This document shows positions 42,701-52,246 of a DNA stretch of 64,000 nucleotides, one piece after another. Source of the DNA: Parabacteroides acidifaciens (GTDB lineage: Bacteria > Bacteroidota > Bacteroidia > Bacteroidales > Tannerellaceae); the NCBI RefSeq assembly GCF_003363715.1, contig NZ_QREV01000024.1, positions 1-64,000 of the forward strand, given 5' to 3'. How positions within the stretch are numbered: the stretch's first letter is position 1; each line of letters starts with the position of its first letter. Under the pieces are notes generated by a model. That model was given only the letters and a program-made list of their open reading frames with translations. It was not told the DNA's origin and did not search any database. A program made the translations under genes and the position numbers.

Positions 42701-45508
42701 ATGAATAAAAAGGCTCTCTTTCCGCTAATCAGCTTATTTCTGTTAGTAACAGGAATTATTTTGCCGGAATCTGTTCGTGCACAAATCAGTGAAGGCGGGA
42801 TACCTGCCTCTTTCAAGTACTCAAACACATTAAAAAGTGATCTGCCGACCGTTCGGATCCCCGTTAATTTTAGCGTGGAAGACCTGAAAACAGTCGACGC
42901 CTGGCAGGTGAGCCAGGGGGCGCCGCTGAAAGTGGGAACTCTCATAAATACGGATCTGACAATAGATAAATCCGGTAATTGGACTACTTTACCGGACGGC
43001 AATAATATATGGCAACTGCGCTTACAGGCAAAAGATGCTATTGCGCTGATGCTTAGTTTCAACGATTTTTATATTCCTGAAAATGGTAAATTATTTGTTT
43101 ATAATGCTGATAAAACACAGATAATTGGAGCTTTCACCCATCAGACCAACCCACCGACAAAAGAATATGCAACCGAGTTTCTGGCGGGCGATGATATTAT
43201 CCTCGAATATGAAACAAGCAGCCGGGAAGGAGAACAACCCCGTATTTCGATAGATGCAATCGGCTATGGATATAATCATTTATATATTTCCCGCACTAAA
43301 GCAAATACAGGTCCCGGAGCTTCCGGCTCCTGCATGGTAAACATAAACTGCGAAGAAGGAGATGCCTGGCAAACAGAAAAGAATGGTGTTTGCCTGATGA
43401 CGCTTATTATTGGTAAATATATTTATTACTGTTCGGGGGCATTGGTCAACAATACGGCAGAAGACCTGAAACCCTATATCCTTTCCGCTTATCATTGTAT
43501 AGATATGGATGAAACTGTTACGCAGGCAGACTTAAACAAATATACTTTCTATTTTCATTTCGAACGCACAGGTTGCGAGAACACCTCAGGCATAGCTTCC
43601 TATAAAACAATAATAGGCTGTAAGAAAATGGCCGGAATACCACTGGATGGCGGATCAGACGGTTTATTATTATTGTTGAATCAAAATATTCCGGAAAATT
43701 ATAATGTCTATTATAATGGTTGGGACAGAAGTAACACTTCTGCCAAATCAGGTGTAGGTATTCATCATCCGGCAGGAGATTATATGAAAATATCAACCTT
43801 CAGCAGAGAAGCAACCACTACTACCTGGTATGGTGTCGACACTGTAATCGGCGCAGCAAAAGCTCATTGGAACGTAATATTTGACCAAACAGCTAACGGA
43901 CACAGTGTAACCGAGGGAGGTTCGTCCGGTTCTCCTCTGTTTAATCAAAATAAATTGATTGTCGGAACACTTAGCGGCGGTTCTTCTTCCTGTGAAAAAC
44001 CTAATCAATCCAATACATACGGTAAACTATACAGTCATTGGGATCAATATAGTAAAGCCGATACGGCCCGTATGGACGTTTATCTGGATCCGGCCAGGAC
44101 GGGAGTAACCCAGTTAGCCGGACGCTATGCTACTGCCCATAAAGCAGCTCCAACCGATCTGATTCTGTCATATAAAAACGGAGAAGTACAATTGAACTGG
44201 AAAGCTCCTGCTTCCACTTCAGAGAAGCCTTCCCAATATGCTGTCTACAGAAATAATACATTAATCGATTATACAACGTCTACTTCTTATGTAGATAATG
44301 ACCCTGAAACAGGAACACAATTCTACAGCGTATCTGCTTTCTATGCCGATGGAAACGAGTCTCCTGTTATAGGTGAATTTATTTATATCTATGAGTTGAA
44401 GACACCTACAAACGTAACTGCTGCATCCAATGGCAATAACGTAACGATAAATTGGAAAGAACCTGTCTACCAACAGATGATTTATTGGGGAACCGGCTCT
44501 TCTTACATGATGGTCGGTTTTGGACAACCGTTCTATTTCGGACAGAAATGGGATAAAAACGACCTGGCTCCATTAAATAAAAACCTGATCAAATCCGTAA
44601 TCTTCTTCCCTGTTGCAGGAGTCCCCTATTCACTGCTGATCATCCAGGGCAACCGGAAGTATACACAGGAACTGAATAATCTGTCTCCCCAAAAAACAAA
44701 TACGATCGAATTGAAAGAGCCTTTCGTTATCGATGCTTCAAAAGAACTAATTATTGCTTTTTATGCCTCAACAAATAAAGTAACAGATTATCCGGCAGTT
44801 CTCGATGAAGGACCTGCTATAAATGGAAAAGGAAATCTTGTTTCTCTCGACGGCGAGAACTGGGAATATTTATACGAACCTTCGGAAAACGAAGAAGAAA
44901 ATTATGACAACAATTTTATGTTGGCTGCTGTCGTCAGTTCTGAACAGAAAGAAATACCCGACACGAAAGCTACTGCATCGGATGGAAATATAATATTATC
45001 CAAATCATCGGTAACACCATCATTTACCAAAAGAACGGAAGCTAATTCATCACTTCGCAGTACCGAAGCCACTACATTTCCGGAAATAACCGGTTACAAT
45101 ATTTACCGTAATGATATAAAAGTAGGAAATGTATCCAATAAATCAATTACCGAATATACGGATAAACAAGTGCCTGCCGCTCGTTTTACCTATCAGGTTT
45201 CTACTTTGTATGAAAACAATAATGAAAGTAAAAAGAGTGAAGCAAGTGCGGAAGTCAGTGTAAACAACGAAAGCATACGTACTTCAGAGGTAACCGTTAC
45301 ACCTACTTCATTTTCCGACAAAATACAGTTGACAGGAAATGAAAAAGTTTATTTGCTGGAAGTAGTTTCGGCTGACGGCAAATTGGTTATAAAACAGAAT
45401 AATCCAGAAGCTACTATTTATACAGGTTCACTTCCTTCCGGTATCTATTTCTTCCGTATCCATACGGACAAAGAAATAAAAGTGATAAAAGGCATCAGAA
45501 TAAATTAA
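42701..45508 (+). CDS. Secreted trypsin-like serine protease with FN3 and C-terminal sorting domains
   Basis: 935 residues. A signal peptide (MNKKALFPLISLFLLVTG, about 1-27) begins at 42701; the open frame reaches back to 42620 but the promoter box lies between. The protease domain carries His265 (SAYHCID), Asp320 (GGSDGLL) and Ser411 (GGSSGSPLF), the chymotrypsin/lysyl-endopeptidase triad. FN3-like modules follow from about 485 (APTDLILSYKNGEVQLNWKA; TNVTAASNGNNVTINWKE). The end (ASGIYFFRI-like SGIYFFRIHTDKEIKVIKG) matches a type A sorting domain of the type IX secretion system, so the enzyme is probably exported across the outer membrane. A bidirectional terminator separates it from the convergent gene. 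Confidence 0.88.
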   Translation: MNKKALFPLISLFLLVTGIILPESVRAQISEGGIPASFKYSNTLKSDLPTVRIPVNFSVEDLKTVDAWQVSQGAPLKVGTLINTDLTIDKSGNWTTLPDGNNIWQLRLQAKDAIALMLSFNDFYIPENGKLFVYNADKTQIIGAFTHQTNPPTKEYATEFLAGDDIILEYETSSREGEQPRISIDAIGYGYNHLYISRTKANTGPGASGSCMVNINCEEGDAWQTEKNGVCLMTLIIGKYIYYCSGALVNNTAEDLKPYILSAYHCIDMDETVTQADLNKYTFYFHFERTGCENTSGIASYKTIIGCKKMAGIPLDGGSDGLLLLLNQNIPENYNVYYNGWDRSNTSAKSGVGIHHPAGDYMKISTFSREATTTTWYGVDTVIGAAKAHWNVIFDQTANGHSVTEGGSSGSPLFNQNKLIVGTLSGGSSSCEKPNQSNTYGKLYSHWDQYSKADTARMDVYLDPARTGVTQLAGRYATAHKAAPTDLILSYKNGEVQLNWKAPASTSEKPSQYAVYRNNTLIDYTTSTSYVDNDPETGTQFYSVSAFYADGNESPVIGEFIYIYELKTPTNVTAASNGNNVTINWKEPVYQQMIYWGTGSSYMMVGFGQPFYFGQKWDKNDLAPLNKNLIKSVIFFPVAGVPYSLLIIQGNRKYTQELNNLSPQKTNTIELKEPFVIDASKELIIAFYASTNKVTDYPAVLDEGPAINGKGNLVSLDGENWEYLYEPSENEEENYDNNFMLAAVVSSEQKEIPDTKATASDGNIILSKSSVTPSFTKRTEANSSLRSTEATTFPEITGYNIYRNDIKVGNVSNKSITEYTDKQVPAARFTYQVSTLYENNNESKKSEASAEVSVNNESIRTSEVTVTPTSFSDKIQLTGNEKVYLLEVVSADGKLVIKQNNPEATIYTGSLPSGIYFFRIHTDKEIKVIKGIRIN

Positions 45509-45576
45509 AAATTAAAAATGGAGAATTGAAAATTAGTTGGACTTTCTATAATTTTCAATTCTCCATTTTCAATTTT
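45507..45576. terminator. Bidirectional terminator between convergent genes
   Basis: Arms 45507-45534 and 45549-45576 (core atggagaattgaaaatta) pair at 27 of 28 positions with A/T-rich flanks. They reach into both stop codons. It can act as a terminator on either strand and looks like a common Bacteroidales intergenic repeat type. Confidence 0.75.
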
Positions 45577-46355
45577 CAAGCAGATACCGTTACGTCGAAC
45601 CCTTCACAGCGGGCGCGATCGGCAATTGCTTCCAGCTCTTCTTTGGTCACCTTTTTCAGGTTCTTGACAGGCGTTTCCCGGTCTATCGTATAGATCATGA
45701 CCTGTTTCGGTTTGATTTGTTTGAGTGCTTCCAACCAGCCGGATATTTCATGTTCAGTTGTGTTGGTCACGCTCTCTCCGTCTATTTCTCCTTTCAGGAA
45801 CATGGTTTGGATGATCAGATTGCCGTTGAAGCGGCAAAGCTGTTCCAACAGGCGGGAGAAGGTAAAGGCGGGAGAATTGGGTACGTTCAGTTGCCGGATA
45901 CGGCTGTCCAGTATGGAATCGAGCTTCAGTATGTTATCTTCGATCTTATTCAATGCCTGGAAAACTTCTTCCTTATGAAGCATAGTCGAGTTGGAAAGGA
46001 CAGCTATCTTGGCGTTCGGGAAAAAGCGGTTACGGGTCTCGATCGTATCGTCGATAATACCGGCAAATTCTGGATGCATGGTTGGTTCGCCATTCCCGGC
46101 GAAGGTAATCACATCGGGGGCCACACCTTCCGCTTGCATGGCCGATAGCTTTTGTATCAAAGCCTCTTTTACTTCTGCACGGGCAGGCAGTTTGCTGCGC
46201 GTACGGCGTTCTTCATTCAGTCCGCATTCACAATAAATACAATTGAACGAACAGAGCTTGCCATCCGTAGGAAGCAAGTTCATACCCAATGAAACACCTA
46301 ACCGGCGACTGTGTATCGGTCCGAAGACTATTTTATCAAAAAGAATTGTCGACAT
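45576..46355 (-). CDS. Radical SAM protein
   Basis: 259 residues with the radical SAM cluster motif CSFNCIYCECG (CX3CX2C, about 33-43), preceded by FGPIHSRRLGVSLGMNLLP, and ITFAGNGEPTMHPEF (about 82-96). No SPASM or other auxiliary Cys set was seen. It belongs to the COG0731-like group of short radical SAM proteins; the reaction is unknown. It is not part of the peptide locus, as the N-terminal and SPASM parts of those maturases are missing. It lies 36 bases downstream of the outer-membrane HhH protein gene and may share its transcript. Confidence 0.85.
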   Translation of the reverse strand: MSTILFDKIVFGPIHSRRLGVSLGMNLLPTDGKLCSFNCIYCECGLNEERRTRSKLPARAEVKEALIQKLSAMQAEGVAPDVITFAGNGEPTMHPEFAGIIDDTIETRNRFFPNAKIAVLSNSTMLHKEEVFQALNKIEDNILKLDSILDSRIRQLNVPNSPAFTFSRLLEQLCRFNGNLIIQTMFLKGEIDGESVTNTTEHEISGWLEALKQIKPKQVMIYTIDRETPVKNLKKVTKEELEAIADRARCEGFDVTVSA

Positions 46356-46391
46356 AATGATTTATATTTGAGTACAAAGCTACGAAAGTTA

Positions 46392-48422
46392 TCAGAATTT
46401 CCAGCGTAGTAACGTATATACATCTGCTTTGGTATGCCCTTCAATCTCTTCCAGGTCGGTACCGATCACGTCGCGATCGGCATAATAGGTATATCCGAAC
46501 TTAGTTGAAAGGGAAAGACGTTTCATTATATTCCATCGAAAAGATACCGCTAACCGGACCCCCCTACCATAAAACGAAGGTATATTAAAGGCATACAGAA
46601 TATTTTTTTCATAAGAGGATATCCGGCTCTGATAGTCATCCGTATGAAATCCGGCCACATAGAAATCTGCCTGAACAGGCGTATCAACAGGTTTCCAACC
46701 AATACTTTGTGCAACCATCCACCCCCTACTCTTCCCCTCAACCTCCGTGTAAAGAACACCGTCCACGGATGTCCGTAACGAAACGAACGAAGAAACGGCA
46801 TATAAGGCTTGTAGCCGCAAACGTTGCTGATGGTAAGGAAACATATCCTGCTCTTTCTCCTTATACTTATAACGGATATAGGTTGACAAACTTCTGTTCG
46901 GCGTATAGTCCGCCTGAAGCATATACTCCTTCCCTGTCGAAGGTGCATCCATTCCATACTTCAACCAGGGAAAACGGAAAACATCGGCATAAGCAGATAA
47001 TTTCCAATGCCTGAAAGGTGTCCACTGTATTCCCATATATAACCCCTGTTCATTCTGGATTGTTGAACCTTGTGAAAAGGCACTTCCGAAAAATGCCTGG
47101 TAGCGTTTATCATAATACCGGTATAATAACAGGAAAGAAAAATAAGAGGCAGGTGTCAGTTGCAAGGCATTCAGCGAAGCTATCGCCCCATTCCGGCTTA
47201 GAGCAGTCTCGCCGTAAAACTTAATCAACCTATTTTTCAACAGATAATCCACACTTACATTCAGATTCCGATTACCACGAAAATAGAACAGGTTATAAGG
47301 TTTAGCTTCCGGTTGTACGGAATAATCTCCGAAAGAATAGGAAAGAGCGGTCAGACCGATACACAAATCCGGCGTCGCATATCTGATATTTCCCCCATAC
47401 GTCTGCATGGAAACCGTGTGCATCTTTTCCCTGTCGCGGACCAGCCGGTGCAAACCATCTGTTTTGAACGAGCGGACAATATTACTATCCACACCTGCAT
47501 CCAGTTTCCTATATGAATAAAACAGGCTAATATCAAACTTATTCCAATTGACAGTTGCCGCCGCTCCCCGGAAGAAATCGTTTTCATTGGTTGAAAAATG
47601 GCGCCTGAATCCGTTCGTTCTTCTTTCCGCTTGTGAAACGAAAGCGTTCCGGCTGGGGGAAAAATCATTGCTAATCACCAATCCCTGTCCGAAAGAAACT
47701 TTATAATCACCTATGGCAAGACTTTTCAACCACTTATTCATTTCCTTTAAAAAGAGATGAACCGAATAATAATCATACCCTTTATGATATTCGTTCCAGA
47801 AAGGTTCCCCCGCATCTTTCTCCGCCACTGCTCCAAACTGAACACGTTCGTCAAAGGCATACGAATAGCGAAATGAATGGTAAAACGATTCACCCAGGTA
47901 TTTACGGTTCGGATATTGTTGCAACACACTGTCAGGATATGAACCATAACCCTTCTTTTGTTGAAAACATCTGTCGTATCTGATTTGCAAATCATCAGAA
48001 CTATATTTCAACAGGTTCTTCACAGTTATAGGTCGCTTATCAACCATTATTTCACCGATATGGACAAAAGGAATCAACAGGGAAATCGTCTCATAATCGA
48101 ACGATTCTACATTTTTGAGTTCATAAAGCGTAACCATCTTACCATAATGCGAACGATATTCCAACAGCTTTTGTATCTGCAGATCGGAAAGGAAAGGCAG
48201 GCGGCGCAACTGTTCTTCCGTCACCGTATTCAGTTCGAAAGGGTGTTCGGCAAGGTAAGAAAGGTCGGTATAAAGTGTTTCGATACGTGCTTCATCTTCC
48301 GTTTCCGAAGCCATTTCCTCTATATATTCCATCCACTTATCAACAGAATATAATGTCTGGCTTTTAAGTTGATAACTGCTTATGAACAGGAATACCAACA
48401 GGTTTATAAACATTCGTTTCAT
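46392..48422 (-). CDS. Outer-membrane beta-barrel protein with N-terminal helix-hairpin-helix domain
   Basis: 676 residues. A signal peptide (about 1-21) is followed by a ComEA-like helix-hairpin-helix stretch (about 60-120: TVTEEQLRRLPFLSDLQIQK, then YGKMVTLYELKNVESFDYE). About 500 residues of alternating aromatic strands and a C-terminal aromatic residue (LLRWKF) are typical of a beta-barrel. Such proteins are common in Bacteroidetes and not characterised to my knowledge. It follows the PorV/PorQ-like gene by 12 bases, so the two may act together in the envelope. Confidence 0.75.
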   Translation of the reverse strand: MKRMFINLLVFLFISSYQLKSQTLYSVDKWMEYIEEMASETEDEARIETLYTDLSYLAEHPFELNTVTEEQLRRLPFLSDLQIQKLLEYRSHYGKMVTLYELKNVESFDYETISLLIPFVHIGEIMVDKRPITVKNLLKYSSDDLQIRYDRCFQQKKGYGSYPDSVLQQYPNRKYLGESFYHSFRYSYAFDERVQFGAVAEKDAGEPFWNEYHKGYDYYSVHLFLKEMNKWLKSLAIGDYKVSFGQGLVISNDFSPSRNAFVSQAERRTNGFRRHFSTNENDFFRGAAATVNWNKFDISLFYSYRKLDAGVDSNIVRSFKTDGLHRLVRDREKMHTVSMQTYGGNIRYATPDLCIGLTALSYSFGDYSVQPEAKPYNLFYFRGNRNLNVSVDYLLKNRLIKFYGETALSRNGAIASLNALQLTPASYFSFLLLYRYYDKRYQAFFGSAFSQGSTIQNEQGLYMGIQWTPFRHWKLSAYADVFRFPWLKYGMDAPSTGKEYMLQADYTPNRSLSTYIRYKYKEKEQDMFPYHQQRLRLQALYAVSSFVSLRTSVDGVLYTEVEGKSRGWMVAQSIGWKPVDTPVQADFYVAGFHTDDYQSRISSYEKNILYAFNIPSFYGRGVRLAVSFRWNIMKRLSLSTKFGYTYYADRDVIGTDLEEIEGHTKADVYTLLRWKF

Positions 48423-48434
48423 AGTCTGATCTGA

Positions 48435-49241
48435 TTAAAAGGAATAACTTAAACCAAGTCCGGTACTGACTCCCAAAACCGGATGATAAACAGTCGCTAC
48501 ATCAACAGTAAATCCCGACAGGCGGTATCCGACACCTAAAGTAGGCAATAGAGGAGTAGCTTGCATACCTGCCCGTATATGGAAGTCTTTGAACGGAGTA
48601 TATTCGATCCCGGCATTACCGGTTAATGTATGCTCTTTATTGCTTTCGAGTGTTCCTACTATCAACAAGCTGTTCATTACTTCCCATTGAAAACCTATTT
48701 GAACAGAATAGCTTGTAAAATATTTGATTTCAGAATTTTGCTTATTAATCGCCACAGAAGGAAAATTCATTATCAACATTCCAATCAACAGCTTGTCAAC
48801 GGGAACAAACAGGATTCCCACATCCGTAGACAATTGTTTCGGCACTTCCTCCAACAACTCTGTCTGTAACACGGCACACTGGAAGCTAACACCTATTCGC
48901 CACCGCTCATCCAATTGCTTTCCTAATGACAAACGGAAAAGTGTCTCCCTATACTTATCATACCCGAAAGAAGAGATATTAACACCTGCCGACAATCGTG
49001 AATCGGGATAAACAAAATTAATACCAACTGTTCCCAACTCTTTTACCCCATAGCGATTAAAGTATTCGATATGAACCACTTTATTACTATGCAATGTTAC
49101 CAATGCAGGATTGAACAGTACGGATTGTGTAACCCCGTTCCCTCCCATTCCCACACTGCGCATATCAGTCAAGCGGAGGTTATCAACAGCATGTATGTTG
49201 ACAGATACAAGAAATGCAACAAGTATATTTATTGATTTCAT
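48435..49241 (-). CDS. PorV/PorQ-like outer-membrane barrel protein
   Basis: 268 residues. A short signal peptide (about 1-18) is followed by DMRSVGMGGNGVTQSVLFNP, the N-terminal pattern of FadL/PorV/PorQ-type barrels, and amphipathic strands up to the terminal GLGLSYSF. The organism carries other T9SS traits (PorZ homologue, sorting domains), so a link to that pathway is possible but not shown. The gene starts 19 bases after the dinD stop and precedes the helix-hairpin-helix barrel gene. Confidence 0.7.
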   Translation of the reverse strand: MKSINILVAFLVSVNIHAVDNLRLTDMRSVGMGGNGVTQSVLFNPALVTLHSNKVVHIEYFNRYGVKELGTVGINFVYPDSRLSAGVNISSFGYDKYRETLFRLSLGKQLDERWRIGVSFQCAVLQTELLEEVPKQLSTDVGILFVPVDKLLIGMLIMNFPSVAINKQNSEIKYFTSYSVQIGFQWEVMNSLLIVGTLESNKEHTLTGNAGIEYTPFKDFHIRAGMQATPLLPTLGVGYRLSGFTVDVATVYHPVLGVSTGLGLSYSF

Positions 49242-49260
49242 AGTAAGGTTTGATTTATTA

Positions 49261-50100
49261 TCAGTTAGTAGAATTGTTTCGTTTCAAAACTTTCTTATCC
49301 TCATTTTCTATTCTCTTCTGAACTTTCTTAACATCTTCACCAGGCGATAACTGTTCAGGATGAATACCTCGTTTCAACAGCATATCCCGGACTGCTGAAT
49401 TATTATCAACATGTTCTTTTTCTATAGGAGGTTGTCCATATAAATCTTTTGACTGTACATTAATATTAGTCATTTCAGCAGCTAAATCTTTAGCTTTTAT
49501 GCTGATAGTCGGAAGAAAATCGGCAACCGGACGTCCGGAAGGAACTCCCATTTTCTTTTTTAACACCTGTGTATTCATATTAAACAAGGCTTGGTCACCT
49601 TTTGAACGAATAATTGCAAACCCTTTACTATCAATGCCACGCTCATATAATATACCAGATAGTTGTTTTTCTGTCCTGCTAAGCTTTTCACGAGCTTTTA
49701 CCCGTTCATAATCAAGAAGCCGTTGCTCAATAATCTCTGCTTTACGAGTTTGTACAGCAAAATAAGTTTGTGCAAAAGCAACCTGAGGTTTTCTGCTATC
49801 TCCATTTTGAGCTATTAAATAGCATGCATAACGCGTTAATAAGATGTCATCTATTTGTTTTTCAACACCATATCCTATAGAAACCATTTTCCCGACGTCG
49901 GGAAAATGGTTTTGTATATCTTCTCCTGCATTCCTACATGCCTCTTTGGCTTTCACCACAACATTGTTGATAAAGTTATCCCACTTTGCATATCCTAATA
50001 AAGTTTGTAATTCTCTGGCACTCCAGCATTCTACTTCTTCTACAACATTTGCAGCCGCCTCAAACTTATCTAATAAGTTTTTGATTTCTTCTTTTTTCAT
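49261..50100 (-). CDS. dinD: DNA-damage-inducible protein D (DinD)
   Basis: 279 residues. The N-terminal BRO-like DNA-binding region has WSARELQTLLGYAKWDNFIN (about 26-45) and AKEACRNAG, the hallmark of DinD. The middle holds LTRYACYLIAQNGDSRKP and FAQTYFAVQTRKAEIIEQRL, the C-terminus a variable charged tail. In Escherichia coli DinD inhibits RecA filament functions and is SOS-regulated. No LexA-type operator was recognised here, and control is unknown. A promoter box lies about 110 bases upstream. Confidence 0.9.
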   Translation of the reverse strand: MKKEEIKNLLDKFEAAANVVEEVECWSARELQTLLGYAKWDNFINNVVVKAKEACRNAGEDIQNHFPDVGKMVSIGYGVEKQIDDILLTRYACYLIAQNGDSRKPQVAFAQTYFAVQTRKAEIIEQRLLDYERVKAREKLSRTEKQLSGILYERGIDSKGFAIIRSKGDQALFNMNTQVLKKKMGVPSGRPVADFLPTISIKAKDLAAEMTNINVQSKDLYGQPPIEKEHVDNNSAVRDMLLKRGIHPEQLSPGEDVKKVQKRIENEDKKVLKRNNSTN

Positions 50101-50213
50101 AATACAAGTTTTTAAGTGATAATTATTTATATATTAAATATTTATGATTTATAAAGAATGGAAAGGAAGTCGGATATTTCATAGTCTGTTGATTTTAGTT
50201 GTTTGTACTGCTA

Positions 50214-50221
50214 CAAATATA
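50214..50221 (-). promoter_or_regulatory. Possible -7 promoter box of dinD
   Basis: The minus strand reads TATATTTG (TAnnTTTG). It predicts a leader of about 105 bases. The rest of 50101-50364 is AT-rich with no other feature seen. Confidence 0.45.
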
Positions 50222-50364
50222 ATGATTTATATAGAGTTGACAACATATTAACGACTTATTTATAAGATATCGTCTTATTATCAATAAATAGAACCATATA
50301 ACTGATTAGTCAAATTCTGTAAAACAAGCAGATGCTATTCGTAAATCAACTACATTTGTACACG

Positions 50365-50970
50365 ATGTTGAGACAAGGCAGGTATAAAATATTGATAATA
50401 TTCATGTTGTGTATGATAGGGGCCAAAGCACAAACATTGAAGATTAATACCGTTCCTGAAGGATTACAAAGAGCTTATCTGGATGGAAAGGATACGGTAC
50501 CTGTTGTCAATCTGCGGGAAATATTCATTTATCCACCGGTAAAGTTCAAAAACAAGCGTGAACAAGTCAAATACAATAAATTGGTTCGTGATGTGAAACG
50601 TACATTACCATATGCAAAAATGGTTTATGAAACACTGATTGAAACATATGAATATATGGAAACACTTCCGGACGATAAATCCCGTCAAGCTCATTTGAAA
50701 CGAATGGAAAAAGAACTCTTCCAGGAGTATAAACCGGAACTGAAAAAGCTTACTTTCTCACAAGGTAAGTTGCTTATCAAATTGATTGACAGGGAATGTA
50801 ACCAATCGAGCTACAATTTGTTGAAAGCCTACTTAGGAAGTTTCCGGGCGGGTTTCTGGAATATATTCGCTGGTATGTTCGGTGCCAGCCTGAAAACCGA
50901 ATACGACCCGAAAGGAAAAGACGCTATGACGGAACGAGTAGTCGTACTCGTTGAAAACGGATTAATCTGA
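50365..50970 (+). CDS. DUF4294 domain protein, secreted
   Basis: 201 residues from the start at 50365 (MLRQGRYKILIIFMLCMIGA, a signal peptide). The frame extends to 50332 but a TACATTTG promoter-like box (50351-50358) lies inside that extension. If that box is used, the message would be nearly leaderless. The DUF4294 region spans about 45-195 (REIFIYPPVKFKNKREQVKY; RDVKRTLPYAKMVYETLIET; IDRECNQSSYNLLKAYLGSF). Function unknown, probably periplasmic. The 3' end overlaps the convergent methyltransferase gene by nine bases. Confidence 0.82.
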   Translation: MLRQGRYKILIIFMLCMIGAKAQTLKINTVPEGLQRAYLDGKDTVPVVNLREIFIYPPVKFKNKREQVKYNKLVRDVKRTLPYAKMVYETLIETYEYMETLPDDKSRQAHLKRMEKELFQEYKPELKKLTFSQGKLLIKLIDRECNQSSYNLLKAYLGSFRAGFWNIFAGMFGASLKTEYDPKGKDAMTERVVVLVENGLI

Positions 50971-51492
50971 CAACTGCTTAAAGAAATCCCAGATAATAAT
51001 ACCGGTAGTAACCGAAACATTCAGGGAATGTTTTGTTCCATACTGCGGTATTTCAATACACATATCACAGTTATCAACGACACATTGTTGAACGCCTTTT
51101 ACTTCGTTTCCCATGACGACTGCATACTTCTTATCTTTGTCCAACAATAACTTATCCAACATTGTACTGCCTTCGGCCTGTTCCACTGCACAAACGATAT
51201 ACCCTTGTTGTTTCAGGTTATCAACAGCCTCCATCGTATCTTTAAAATATTTCCAGTCTACCGTCTCTTCCGCTCCTAAAGCAGTCTTATGGATTTCCGC
51301 ATGAGGCGGACAAGCCGTAATGCCACACAGATAAATACTCTCCACCCTGAAAGCATCGGACGTACGGAACACGGATCCTACATTATTTAAGCTCCTTACA
51401 TGATCCAACACGACCACCAACGGAATTTTTTTACTATCTTTGAATGCCTCCGGAGTCAGGCGGTTCAGTTCTGTTATTTTTAACTTGCGCAT
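50962..51492 (-). CDS. SpoU/TrmH-family RNA 2'-O-methyltransferase
   Basis: 176 residues from the start at 51492 (MRKLKITELNRLT). The frame is open to 51525 but a promoter box (51513-51520) lies there. SPOUT-fold motifs are present: VVLDHVRSLNNVGSVFRTSD (motif 1, about 26-45), VMGNEVKGVQ (motif 2, about 126-135) and IPQYGTKHSLNVSVTTGI (motif 3, about 149-166), forming the knot that binds S-adenosylmethionine. It methylates a ribose in tRNA or rRNA; the exact site is not clear. The N-terminal substrate-binding extension is short. Confidence 0.9.
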   Translation of the reverse strand: MRKLKITELNRLTPEAFKDSKKIPLVVVLDHVRSLNNVGSVFRTSDAFRVESIYLCGITACPPHAEIHKTALGAEETVDWKYFKDTMEAVDNLKQQGYIVCAVEQAEGSTMLDKLLLDKDKKYAVVMGNEVKGVQQCVVDNCDMCIEIPQYGTKHSLNVSVTTGIIIWDFFKQLSD

Positions 51493-51512
51493 AGCTATCA
51501 TTTCTTTGCTTG

Positions 51513-51520
51513 CAAAAATA
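51513..51520 (-). promoter_or_regulatory. -7 promoter box of the SpoU methyltransferase
   Basis: The minus strand reads TATTTTTG (TAnnTTTG), 20 bases before the ATG at 51492. Confidence 0.6.
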
Positions 51521-51991
51521 GTCAATTAATGTGGATATGCCGTTGAAAAGGTATTGATAAGTGGTGGACACAAAATGAAAAATAATTCTTGCATTATCCA
51601 AATTGTTCGCTATACGTGCTCTCATTTCTTTTATGCAATAGAAATAACAAATTATTTACTACGCTCTGTCAACAGTGGTTGTACACGTATCAACAGCATT
51701 CAACCGCTATGAACTTTTACACACAAGTAGTTTTCAACCGGAAATTAATAAAGTCTGTAAAGTAAAGAATAACAGGATATAATAAGAAAAACAGTATGTT
51801 GGTATCTACTTAATAAGTAGTTTACATCGTTTAATAACTAATCAGGCAAGTAATGTAACGAAAATGTATTAACTGTTTCAACCGGATATTATATTCATCA
51901 TATTTAGATTTAAAATAAAGAATAAATAAGAATATAATAATATGATTGTGGATAACTCGAGGAAGGGGGAAAAGTTCCGGATGAAAACAGT

Positions 51992-52039
51992 CGGCAGGTT
52001 TTTGGAGTTAGACGTACGTATTTTTGTGAAAACCTGCCG
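51992..52039 (+). ncRNA. Hairpin of unknown role upstream of nadA
   Basis: An 11-bp stem (cggcaggtttt at 51992-52002 with 52029-52039) around a 26-base loop that contains gacgtacgt. A T-rich stretch follows on the plus strand. It could be a terminator of a short transcript or a regulatory RNA element. No partner gene is visible upstream on the same strand. Confidence 0.35.
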
Positions 52040-52090
52040 TTGTTCTTATGGTTTTATATATGTTTCCTATGCGAGAATCAATAAAGTTCT

Positions 52091-52098
52091 TACCTTTG
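52091..52098 (+). promoter_or_regulatory. Possible -7 promoter box of nadA
   Basis: TACCTTTG matches TAnnTTTG. It predicts a leader of about 140 bases before nadA, long enough for leader regulation, though no known riboswitch fold was recognised. Confidence 0.5.
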
Positions 52099-52246
52099 CA
52101 CAATATCAACAATAAGTTGATAAGTAGAGTAAAATAAAGATTATCAGTGATAAGAATAGATGATAACTTTGTTGACAGGCTGTGAATAGCAGTTTGTACT
52201 CGTTAGCGGTTATTGAATTTTAGAATCATTTAATACAGAAGTAACT

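Larger units (their letters stand above)
51530..52246. other. AT-rich intergenic region, candidate regulatory or origin-like sequence
   Basis: A 0.7-kb gap between divergent genes, one of the longest without a credible gene. It has an AT-rich core (about 51770-51945), one exact DnaA-box-type nonamer (TGTGGATAA, 51947-51955), several 8-of-9 matches (near 51530, 51594 and 52180), and a hairpin (51992-52039). No frame above 60 codons is convincing. It could be an origin or simply the nadA promoter region. Confidence 0.45.
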
